DNA of 64,000 bases from Lingula anatina. Taxonomy: Eukaryota; Brachiopoda; Lingulata; Lingulida; Lingulidae. Location: contig NW_019774825.1 in the NCBI RefSeq assembly GCF_001039355.2, forward strand, positions 223,537-287,536. Direction: 5' to 3'. The stretch's first letter is position 1, and every line of letters begins with the position of its first letter. Shown here one piece after another: positions 47,996-58,253 of this stretch. The notes under the pieces were generated by a model, which ran no database searches, was not told the origin of the DNA, and saw only the letters and a program-made list of their open reading frames with translations. The position numbers and the translations under genes were made by a program.

Positions 47996-48945
47996 TCAAT
48001 CCTCGGGGAGTAAAAGACCTGGGAAATTTAAACGGATAATGTACAGACATTGTTGAACATGCACGCGCGTCACATTTAAAGATAAAGATGTGTTTCCACC
48101 TTTTAAAAATTTTGATTTTGATATTTAGTATAATATTAGTAGATGAGGTGATAACAGAAGATATAAACAGGGAAAGAGAGCGAAAGACGGATCAAGAGAA
48201 AAAGACCGAGAGAATTCAAGAGAGAGAGAGAGAGGGAATGGAAATGGAGTAAGGTACCATACCGGTTGGTGCTTCCCAGTTACAACCAACTGGGCCGTTT
48301 TCTGACGGCCCTTCAGCAGAATGGCATTTGCAGGAAAATGTTGCACTGTTTTCCCAGGTTATTATCTTGCCTTGACGTCTATGGTCAATATACAAGCATA
48401 CCTGTAAACATCAAGACACAAACATTTGAAATGACTCATTTACACGCATCATGTCAAAATTCATTGCCTTGGTTAATTCAAGACATTTCTGACTTTCAGT
48501 TAAAACTGAAGATCATTTATTTATACATGCATTTATTTATTAATACAATTATTCATTCAATTGTTTGTTTGTTTGTTTATTTATACAATACCAGAGAGAG
48601 AGGGAGAGCATCTACCTGAGCCATATCCTGACACCTGCCAATTCGATCCACTCTGTGTCCATGGAAACCACCCTCTGGCAACCACTCGCATCCAGGAGGG
48701 CCATTTTCTCCTGGACCTTCCGACGAAAAGCAACGACAGGCTGTGGTGTAGCCAATATGGTCAATTGTCAAGGTAGTCCCAGTAACATTAATGTAACGGC
48801 AGATATCTTCAGTGCTGTCACACATTCGTCCCGGTCTGCCCCTGTGTCCCTTGTGACCACCGTGGTGACCGCCACCTCTGCGTGCAGACGCCAGTTCCCC
48901 GCCAAAAATTAGGCAGAAACAGACTAGGAACAAAACGCGCGACAT
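47996..48945 (-). CDS. Small secreted cysteine-rich protein, copy 1 (unrecognised family)
   Basis: Predicted exons 48616-48945, 48263-48401 and (less sure) 47996-48018; phases join to about 164 aa. The first 21 residues form a clear signal peptide (MSRVLFLVCFCLIFGGELASA). A Gly/His/Arg-rich stretch follows, then an N-glycosylation site NVTG and a module CxCxSxEGPxENxPxGCxW. Exon 2 encodes a second copy of the same module. Ten cysteines in the mature part suggest a disulphide-bonded extracellular protein. I do not recognise the family and infer no function; a defence or matrix peptide is possible. A paralogue lies 3 kb downstream. Exons 1-2 are well supported by the second gene; exon 3 rests on a conserved 23-base AG-bounded stop-containing exon. 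Confidence 0.65.
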
Positions 48946-49023
48946 GTCGATCGGCTGTTGACTGTTTCCGTGAACAGAATCGGCGTGAAGGATTTGGTTG
49001 AAAAAATGTAGCCTTCGTGGATG

Positions 49024-49032
49024 ATTTTATAT
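49024..49032 (-). promoter_or_regulatory. TATA box of secreted peptide gene 1
   Basis: On the minus strand TATATAAAA lies about 80 bases upstream of the ATG at 48945, leaving room for a short 5' UTR. The paralogue has a weaker TTAAATAAAA at the equivalent place (about 52198-52207). Confidence 0.5.
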
Positions 49033-49593
49033 ACTCGAAGCGTATTTCCTGCTAGGGAGGTCGTCACGTTTTTACATAAAGTCTATTTAGAATAATGTAA
49101 TGTGCAATTAGGGATATAAATTAATAGTTAATTTCAGTGTTAGGATAATGGATTAAAAGGAAATTACTTTTTTTTCGTAATAAAGAGTGGCCTTGGTTGG
49201 ATAATACATTAATACAGAAAGTTTTCACCTCAACCCTTGGTCTTGCATATATGTTTAATTTTCTTAGAAATAATGGCAACAAAAAACCTGACTTCAGGTC
49301 TCTTAAATATGGCTACCTCAACAGAATTCAGAACAAAGCAGGCAAAAATAAATGACAGACACGCAGAATTTTAGAAAAAAATTTGCTATACTGTAGTTCC
49401 CTATCATCTGTGATATTTCTAGGGCTTTTTTTTGCGTTTTAATCTCGGATGTAGCGGGGATAAAAACGTTGTTTACTGCACTATAAATAACAGGGTGGTC
49501 ACATGTGCAGGCTCTTTTCAGCCCCTTGTTTAATTGATAATTGATTGCAATAGCAATACAGATGTAATTTATGACTTCCCAAATCGTCATAAT

Positions 49594-49872
49594 ATTATAG
49601 GATAATTCTCAATGCCGGAATACTGTGATTATCATGATTGTATTTATTCAATTAAGAAAAAAAGTACTTACTCGATATGTCAGGCTCACTATTAGTCAAA
49701 TGACGAGAAAATTACATATTATGCCTGACTTTGTCTCCAAACTGGTATTTTAAGCATAGGAATGATAGCTCGATTATCTTTATCTCTAACATGTCTTGTG
49801 TCTCAAGGTTTTCACATCGGTGAGAGTTTGATAATTGAAAATATTAGATGAAATGTTTACTATGAGCGTTTG
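49594..49872. repeat. ~280-bp repeat, copy 1
   Basis: Shares AAAAAGTACTTACTCGA, GAGAAAATT.CATATTATGC and CATGTCTTGTGTCTCAAGG with 50316-50600 and 53708-54001. No coding sense; part of the segmental duplication carrying the secreted peptide genes. Confidence 0.8.
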
Positions 49873-50090
49873 AAAATGTTCCAAAGTCATATTATCTATG
49901 CCTATATATCCTGCAGAGTTCCTTATCCTTCCCAGTTCAAGACTAAAATATTCCAAATGGATTATTCTGACAGGATACCGGTACCCTCCGACAAAGTCCC
50001 TCTGCAGAAAATTGACAAAAACTCTTTTATTTAATTTTGTAAGAATTGGTCGGATACCTGTTATTCTTGTGGCTATAAATAAACTATATA

Positions 50091-50272
50091 GGCACATTCA
50101 GATTCACACATCACACAAGCTGGGTCAGTCCAACTCTGCAGGGATTTTTGCTAATCAGGACACGATTAATTTTCCCCTGAGGCGTGTCAGACAGTTAAGC
50201 TGATTGCACTTTAGCCAGAATCCACCCCTCTGCAATGTTGGATTGACCCAGCTAGTACATGTATGATGTGTG
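50091..50272. mobile_element. AGCATTC-family MITE, diverged member 2
   Basis: Left end GGCACATTCAGATTCACA. About 85% identical to 45531-45725; the right end is eroded. Confidence 0.65.
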
Positions 50273-50315
50273 TATATATCTTTCCAGCCCCTTGAATGAA
50301 ATTTGACATTAAATG

Positions 50316-50600
50316 ATAATTCTTAATGCCGGAGTACTGTGGTTATCATGATAATATTTATTCCATACAGAAGAAAAAAGTACTTACTCGAAATGTCAGG
50401 ATTACTATATTAATATATTAGGCTGTAGTAGTCGAATTTCGAGAAAATTCCATATTATGCTTGACTTGGTATTTTAAGCATAGGAATGATAACCCGATTG
50501 TCTTTTATCTCTAACATGTCTTGTGTCTCAAGGTTTTCACATCGGTGAGAGTTGAAAATTTTAAAATATTAGATGAAAGGTATACTGTGAGCGTTTGAAA
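50316..50600. repeat. ~280-bp repeat, copy 2
   Basis: Second copy of the repeat at 49594-49872; closest to the third copy at 53708-54001. Confidence 0.8.
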
Positions 50601-50722
50601 TAATGAATTAAAAGAATTAAAAGAGACAGATCGTTCAAAATATTTGTGGGAATGGTCCCTTATCCTCTAGCAGAAGACCGTTGCCTGATGAAGATAAACC
50701 GGCGGGTGGTGCTGATTTTGGA

Positions 50723-51221
50723 TCAATCCTCGGGATTTAAAAGACCTGGGAAATGTAAATTGGTAAAGCACAGACATCGTTGAACATGCATGCGCGTCTC
50801 ATTCAAAGATAAAGATTTCACATTTTAACAATTTTAATATTTAGTATAATATTAGTAGATGACTTGATAACAGAAGATATAAACAGAGAAAGAGATCGAG
50901 AGACAGATCAAGAGAAAGAGATCAATAGAGAGAGAGAGAGAGAGAAAATGGAAACTGGAGTAAGTACCATACCAGTGGTGCTTCCCAGTTACATCCAACT
51001 GGGCCGTCTTCTGACGGTCCTTCAGCAGAATGGCATTTGCAGGAAAATGTCGCACTGTTTTCCCAGGTTATTATGGTGCCTTCACGCCTGGGGTCGATAA
51101 ACAAGCATACCTGTAAACACAAACATTTGAGGCGACTCATTTACAGGCAAAGTGTCAAAAAACATAGCCTTGGTCAATTCATAGCATTTCTGACTTCAAT
51201 TAAAAAAAACTGTAGATCATT

Positions 51222-51264
<43 letters not shown>

Positions 51265-51376
51265 TACAATTATACATTGGGTTGTTTCTTTGTTTATCTA
51301 TTTATACAATACCAATGCGACTTTAAGCATTAGCATACTAGTAAGTTGCATTGGTGGATATAGGGGTTGGTGGTGG

Positions 51377-51414
<38 letters not shown>

Positions 51415-52119
51415 ACTGCCCTCCTCCCTTCGATTTCCGAAAAAAGTTACACCAATGGTTCCCTTTTGAAATTAGAATTTTGACTAGCTGAATCATAATA
51501 GTTCTAAACCGTTTCAAATGGCACCGTTCGCCCTCTAAAATACCCAAAAAATTGGGGGCCTTTAAGCAGGCCCCAAACCCTGCACTAAGGGGGGAGGGGG
51601 TCGGCTTCGTATCCGCAGACCCCTCCTTCAAATAATCCTTGATTGTGTGTTGCCATTGATTACATTAAAATTTAACATTAAAAACCAGTATGAAATGTGG
51701 GAACAAACCATCGGTGGTCTTTTCTCTGGACACATCGACTCTATACCACAGGTGCTGGAGAGAGAGAGAAAGAGAGAGGGAGAGAGAGAGGAGAGAGAGA
51801 GAGAGAGAGAGAGAGCATCTACCTGATCCATATCGCGACACCTCCCAACTTGATCCGCGTGTCCATGGGCACCACCCTCTGGCTCCCAGTCGCATCCAGG
51901 TGGGCTATCTTCTCCGGGACCTTCCGACGAAAAGCAGCGGCACTTTTCGGTGAAGGTAATATGCTCAATTGTTATGACAAGCCCAGTGACATTAAAGTAA
52001 CGACAGATATCTGAAATGCTGTCACACATGCGTCCCGGTCTGTCATCTATGCGTGCAGACCCCAGTTCCCCGCCAAAAATGAGGCAAATTAAACAGACTA
52101 GGAGTATAACGCGCGACAT
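50723..52119 (-). CDS. Small secreted cysteine-rich protein, copy 2 (unrecognised family)
   Basis: Paralogue of the gene at 47996-48945. Exons 51823-52119, 50973-51110 and possibly 50723-50745. Signal peptide MSRVILLVCLICLIFGGELG, NVTG glycosylation site, then the CRCFSSEGPGED..GCDW module in exon 1 and CKCHSAEGPSED..GCNW in exon 2. All ten cysteines are kept, while other residues differ, so the pair is a true duplication under constraint rather than two alleles. The Gly/His-rich insert of copy 1 is absent. Exon 2 is one base shorter than in copy 1, so the same terminal exon would be read in another frame and stop two codons in (about 147 aa). The intron holds (TTTA)n and a 36-G run; a GA tract adjoins the exon 1 donor. 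Confidence 0.65.
51221..51265. repeat. (TTTA)n tract
   Basis: About 11 TTTA units in the intron of the second secreted peptide gene. Confidence 0.9.
51378..51413. repeat. 36-base poly(G) run
   Basis: Uninterrupted G run within the intron of the second secreted peptide gene (poly-C in the transcript). Confidence 0.9.
51758..51816. repeat. (GA)n tract next to exon 1 donor
   Basis: Purine tract, CT in the transcript, starting a few bases inside the intron after exon 1 of copy 2. A shorter form is beside exon 1 of copy 1 (48592-48608). Confidence 0.85.
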
Positions 52120-53707
52120 GTCGATCGGTTGTTGACTGTTTCCGTGAATGGAGTCAGTGTGAAGAATTTTTCTGAAAAATGTAGCTTTCTTCTCTGCTTT
52201 TATTTAATTTCAGCGAATTTCATGCCAGGGCAGTTACGTTTTTTACATGATGTCTATTTAGAATTGTGAAATGGGCAATAAGGGATATAAATTTATAGTT
52301 AATGTCAGTGTTAGGATAATTGCTTAAAAGGAAATTACTTTTTGTTTGTATTGTTGTAAACTTACAATTTCACAAATTTCAGGTAATTATTTAAGAGTAA
52401 TATGATAGGGAGTTATTGAGTGTAAGATAAGATTCCTCTAAAAGAGTCAACAATTGCAGAAATTGTTTTCATGGTTGGAAAAGATGGAACATGTCAAAGT
52501 CATATAATTCGATCTGATTGGTTTATTTCTCAATAGACTTGCAAGTTTCTGACACTTGTAAAACACATACAAACTTAGGTTGTATATGGTCCAAGCAGGA
52601 GTAATTCAAATAATATTCTTAATATTTTAAATCGAAAACAAGTCTCTTGGAGATTGCCTAATAAGGAAATGTTGAATGGAGGAATGCAACATGAGAATGG
52701 AAAATTCCTTGTAATCAAGCAAAGACAATGGAAAGAAAACAAGTAAATGCATGCTCAGTACAGAAAAATAGAGTATAAATACTTGTAAATTTGTAGAGAG
52801 TTGGTGAATAAATGTTTGAACGCACTAGATTGTCGTTATTGTCACTATAAAATGAATAAAGAGTGACCTTGGTTGGATAATACAAGCATACAAAAAGGTC
52901 TCGCCTCAACCCTTGGTCTTGCACATGTTTAGTTTTCTTAGAAATAATAACACCAAAAAACTTGATTTCAAGTGTCTTTAATATATCTTCCTCACTAGAG
53001 TTTAGAACAAAGCAATATGCTGGGTCGTTGGCAAATGTAAATGACAGGCACGCGGAAATTTTGAATAATTTTTTTCGGTGTTAGGATAATTGCATAAAGG
53101 AAATAACTTTTTGTTCGTAATGTTTTAAAGTTAATGGCTTACACTTTCATTAATTTCAGGTAATTATGTAAGAGGAAACAAATGAGTAAAATGATAGGGT
53201 GTTATTGAGTGTAAGTTAAAATTTCTCCAAGAGTCAACAAGTGTAGAAATTGTTTTTCGTTTTAGGAAAAAATGGAGCACTCAGAATTTTTGAAAAAAAA
53301 TTATTTTTATAGTTCCCTATCATCTGTAAAAATATGAAGTACATGGGTAAGCGTAAACATATATTAAAATACACGTTTCTTATCCTCTTATATTTCCCAA
53401 TTCAGACCCTACAACGATAAAAGTCGTTTTGTATTGGCGGATTCACTGACTGACCATGCTTTTCGAACTAAATTATATATATTTAATCGGAAATTATAGA
53501 AAACATCGAATGCACACGCAGGGACGGGTCAAGCAAATATTCTTGAGCAGGAAACATTGTAATTTTTTTCCAGGTGATTTCTTTGCGTGTTAATCTCGGT
53601 TTGGATACCTTTAAACTGCATTTGCCAGGATTGAAACGTTGAGTACTGCACTATGAATTACAAGAGGGTGGTAGTAGGATCTTTCCAGCCCCTTGAATGA
53701 AATTTGA

Positions 53708-54001
53708 CATTAAATGATTTCTTAATGCCGGAGTACTGTGATTTATTCCATACAGAAGAAAAAAGTACTTACTCGAAATGTTAGGATTACTATTAGGCTG
53801 TAGTAGTCGAATTTCGAGAAAATTCCATATTATGCTTGACTTGTTCTCCAAATTGGTATTTTAAGCATAGGAATGATAGCTCGATTATCTTTTATCTCTA
53901 ACATGTCTTGTGTCTCAAGGTTTTCACATCGGTGAGAGTTGAAAATTTTAAAATATTAGATGAAAGGTATACTGTGAACGTTTGAAATAATGAATTAAAA
54001 G
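53708..54001. repeat. ~290-bp repeat, copy 3
   Basis: Third copy of the repeat at 49594-49872 and 50316-50600. Confidence 0.8.
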
Positions 54002-56049
54002 AATTCACCTTGTTTTCCTCAAACTCAAACGTTTACGTTATATTTACGTTATATAATGAGAAAAGGATTGAAAAGTGAAAAGCACTCACAAAGGACAAAA
54101 ACTGGATAGTCATTTAATTGCATGTTGTTTCTTATATGTAGGCCTACATCGTGGTCATTGTCTACCGTCTACCAGGGCCGCAGTTATTATTGTGGACATT
54201 TTTTGCTGAGGCGACATCAGACCAAAAATGACTGTCTATTTATCCAAGGACATATCTTTGAATATCTGTCAAAAATCAATCTGTAGCCCTGGTAGAGGGT
54301 AGTCATTGTCCATACAACACAGCTACTGCGGTCGCACTGCTTAAATACGTACCTATATTAACAAAACCCGCAATCTTAAAGCTATTCTGCATTTGACAGA
54401 AGTTAGCGTACCTGGCATTATAAAAAATCGACATGGAAAAACAAGTGGAACAAAAGGTTCCGCTATAGTTTTACCCGCAAGTTTGTTCACTTGATTTAAA
54501 AGGCGCGGACTACCTGGGGGACATTTTTTAAAGTTTCACCCGGCAGCTTGTTTACTAGGTTTAATATAGATGCACACTTAGAGAGAGACTACCCGTTTCC
54601 AGACTATGTAGCGGTAAAAAGAGGTGCCTTGAGCATTGTAAGTTTTCAATTCTTTTCCTTCTTTTATCACGAGAGACGATAGCGTCATACTACATTATCA
54701 TGATAAACCTCAGATGGAAGTAACATTGGATAAAAAGCGCGGAATATACTGTAATTGCCTGGCGCTTAATTCATCAAATCATTTTTTTGCTTATGAACTT
54801 TTGCCATTGAATCATCTGCACTAGAATCTCTGATGTTTTTAGTTTGAACGAAGTTAAACGAACATATATTTACTAAGATTGTGTTCATATGGAAAGACAG
54901 TCGCCACATTTACCCCCCTTTTACACTATGCAGGAGTTTGGGTGTAGACCCGGAGCACGTTTAATATATCATCGAGCGGAAGGGCACCGATCTCTCGTGG
55001 ATGAAGATAGGGCACTCACTACTACTGAATCGTGTCTTTAACAGCGAAAGCAGATTGTAATATGTATAAATATTGTTCAAAACTGCCCTCCTTTCTAACA
55101 AAAGTTATACGCAATGGAGTCCATTGCCATTATTCCTGTCTTTCCCATAACTACACGTAGATTTATCAACCCTTGCCAGCAGTGCAGAGCTGGAGGACGT
55201 GGGTGCGACCCGTGCGGAGACATACCGCCATTCATTATGAAAAAAAATCGAAGCGGTAGAGTTATTCTCACTACTAGACTCGAGGCAAAGCAAGAATGCA
55301 CCACTACCCCTGTATGTATGTGTCCTCAAAGCCCCCGCATTTGACTGTGAACTTAGGTAAAAATCAATAACACAACAAAAGAAAAAAGCTCAACAAAAGC
55401 TCAGCGTTAGTTTAACCTGATACCTTGTTTACCAGATTTGTATGACGAGCAGCAAGGAAGACGGAAAATGTGGGACCATGTAACTGTCTAGAAGATGTCT
55501 TGAGCATTGTAAGGTAAAAATGCATTATGCCATTTTTATTGTTTCATGGGAGGGCGTTAGATTACTATAATGTTCAGGTCCAAGTAAAATGATGAACAAT
55601 TTTGAAGTTCACTCTTTTTAAGGGACAAAGATATTGATCTAATTTCTGATCGTTACTGAATTTTGTTATTATCATGGAGCCCTCATCAACAATATCAGTC
55701 TGGTTGGGGAGTTGGAGATTTGTTTGATTTTTTCTCGGCGCATGAATTATTCTGCATTTGTAGCATTAACATCGCAGAATTTTCCTCAATATTCTATGTA
55801 TTATATGGGCGTGTAGAAGTTTGGATTAAGAAAGATTTGGGCGTTGTTAGGTAAATAAAATAAACATATTCTTTTATATTTTACATATATTTAGTATTTG
55901 CGTATAAGTGCACATGGAATCAATGCAAGGCAACAGTTTTAGAGGAGACAGTCACCTGTGTCGTTATTTGTTGAACCAAGTTTTGCTTATGAACACTTGC
56001 CATCGATGTTTACCCTAGTACAGTGTACCTCTGCTGTCATTGTAGTTAC

Positions 56050-56201
56050 CTGGGCTCCGTATCTCGAAAGGTTCGCTATGTTGCGCATGTGCGCAAGTGT
56101 CTCGATTCCATAACCGATTCTATTTCGAGATACGTTGCCATGGAATCGAGACACTTGCGCACGTGTGCAACATAGCGAACCTTTCGAGATACGGAGCCCA
56201 G
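56050..56201. mobile_element. GC-rich CTCGAAA MITE forming a 62-bp-arm hairpin
   Basis: Arms of 62 bases, starting CTGGGCTCCGTATCTCGAAA, are reverse complements with about two mismatches around a 28-base loop. Terminal ~20 bases match the elements at 46639 and 47553, so this is a family member whose inner part is also inverted. A transcript would fold into a long hairpin. Confidence 0.8.
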
Positions 56202-57377
56202 ATCTCCGTGTATTCAGCATTCATCGATTGTAATGTAGATATCAAATATAACGATCAATATGCTGTGATCGTGTCCTAAAAAATGAACACCCACCATTGT
56301 TCCCCCACCATTGTTCCCCCCCATCCCCCCCATGCGGAGGTCAGAGGGCACATCATCAAGGTTTAGAGTCGACTCTTTATCGAAATAGGAAGAAACGGTT
56401 TTTATCTTTAATGAAGTGTCTTAAAGTGTATATATAGTGTCTTAATGTGTATATATAGTGATATGTTATTTTTCTTCAGAAATGCCATTTCTATCATTAA
56501 AACTATCATAAAGTAATCAATTCACGCTGCTTAATGTTCAGATCCGATAAATAGATTTGCAGATATAATAGTTGTATTGTCAGCAGGCTATCCTCCCCTT
56601 TCAATGTCATGCAAACCTTTAGAAGGTGTTTTATTGTAAAAGAATCAACGCTATTTGGTTAAAATGAAATATTTATTAAAAATGTTTACAAAACTAAAGA
56701 ATGGAGGGCTCGTGTGTTATTAGCGCAGGTGTATATAGAAATAATATATTTCTTCCTTTTTGTCTATCGGTACATTTGAAAACACCCGAGCAACAATTCT
56801 TTTCTCTAAAAATGTTTTTTTTTTGCAGACAAATGTTCATTTTTGGCCATTTGTTTCAAGTCGAGAATGTCAGAGACTTCGAAAAAAGCAGATTTTTTGT
56901 AAATTTTTGAACTGGCTGGAATGGATCATAAATTATACTTATTACAATGAGAAATGTTTTTTAAAATTATCCTTTGAAAGTAAAATCTAAACCAACTTTG
57001 GGAGAGCATAGCTCTTAAAGTGTTTTTTTTTGTTCACATATGTCATGTATACAGAGATTTTAGAGGACATGAAAAAGGGGAAAAAACAACAACGATTCAA
57101 TGTAATCTTTCTGAGGGAACGCAATAATTACATGTATTACATTTGAATGAAAACTTTGCAAGAGAACGCAATACTTTTTACGTTTGAAAGCAATCTTTGT
57201 CAAGGAACGCAATAATTTTTACTTTCGGATAACAGTAAACATTATCATGTTTTGCAGATGCTCCAAGGCTACCAATGCAAGTCCACGTGCATCATGCAGA
57301 TACAGGACCTTAGTTGGGTTATTGGCTTTTGATAAGGTACATTTCTTCTCTACTGTTCTTCTATCTCGCTATGTTAA

Positions 57378-57714
57378 AGGCATAATAACTCTTTGTATGA
57401 GACCTATATTTCACAATAAAAACCTTGTGAATAACTCATAGAAATATAATATATTCTGTTTTACCACAAAGACAGCAGTTATAGCTTTTATTCTGATATT
57501 TGAACTTGTCTTTAGACCACGTGACCTCCATTGATGTCTATACTCTGTTAAAATCTCTTAAGAGATTTTAACAAAAAAACCAACTTTTTAGAAAAAAACC
57601 AGGGACTAACTTTGAATGTAAAAATGGATTCATTAACTATTGGTAAGCATGGGAAAATTGTTGTTTACTCCAGGAAAATTCATTTTTTGGCCGAAACGAA
57701 GAGTTATTATTGCT
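57378..57714. mobile_element. TTAA-flanked palindromic MITE, copy 3
   Basis: 337 bp between TTAA at 57374-57377 and 57715-57718. Ends AGGCATAATAACTCTTTG and AGCAATAATAACTCTTCG are inverted. Perfect 26-bp palindrome at 57547-57572. This intact copy defines the element's limits. Confidence 0.85.
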
Positions 57715-58253
57715 TTAAATTCATAATGCCAACGGCATGCACATGCGCTTTAGTAGTTTTGCAACCAACGTTAGGGAACTGAAATTTTGTTTTTAAAGCT
57801 TAAGACCTTTGGAATGAAATTGTCGACATAACTACTTGGTAATTTTCAGCAGGACTGGAGAGTCTCAGTCACCTGATTATTTGGTAAATGTCTTACCTAA
57901 TTTTCATACATAATGAATTTTTAGCAAGAGAAATGGCATTTTGCATGTGCTTTAAATAAAGTGTGATCTCTCTCTCTTTTTGATAATTTCTGTATTTCTC
58001 TATTTTCTAATTAATTTAGGAATGCGAGTCTTGGATGCAGATCCAACTCCTGCTGGTTCTTTAATCAAAACTTAAGTGAATTTAATTTTTTTTTTCACAA
58101 AAATGCTCTGAGCAGTTGAAACAGCTATACGCTGTATACTAGTACATCAGAGAAATGGAATGAGGAAATACATGTACAGGGGTAGCAAAATTAAGCAATA
58201 AAATTTTCTGCAAAATTATGTGGTTTAATTTCAGGTATCCCAATATAATCAAT

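Larger units (their letters stand above)
47245..48098. repeat. Duplicated 0.85-kb block, copy 2
   Basis: Second copy of 46343-47183; this one continues into the secreted peptide gene. Confidence 0.85.
52208..58217. other. Non-coding interval before the Roco gene
   Basis: Left part (to about 54000) repeats segments also found at 49.1-49.9 kb and 50.3-50.6 kb, the flanks of the secreted peptide duplication. From 54.0 to 58.2 kb I see no supported gene; a Cys-rich short ORF at 55114-55344 lacks partners. It holds the hairpin element at 56050-56201 and a TTAA MITE at 57378-57714. The end (AATTTCAG at about 58226-58233) looks like the acceptor of a 5' UTR intron of the Roco gene. Confidence 0.5.

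Noticed and set aside
55114-55344. 76-codon Cys/Pro-rich plus-strand ORF
   Set aside because: Has PCQQC and CDPCGD but no signal peptide, no splice partner and no paralogue in the window. Could be a fragment; not enough to call.
58218-58253. Upstream ATG of the Roco frame
   Set aside because: An acceptor-like TTTCAG lies between it and the ATG at 58254, so this part is probably intron.
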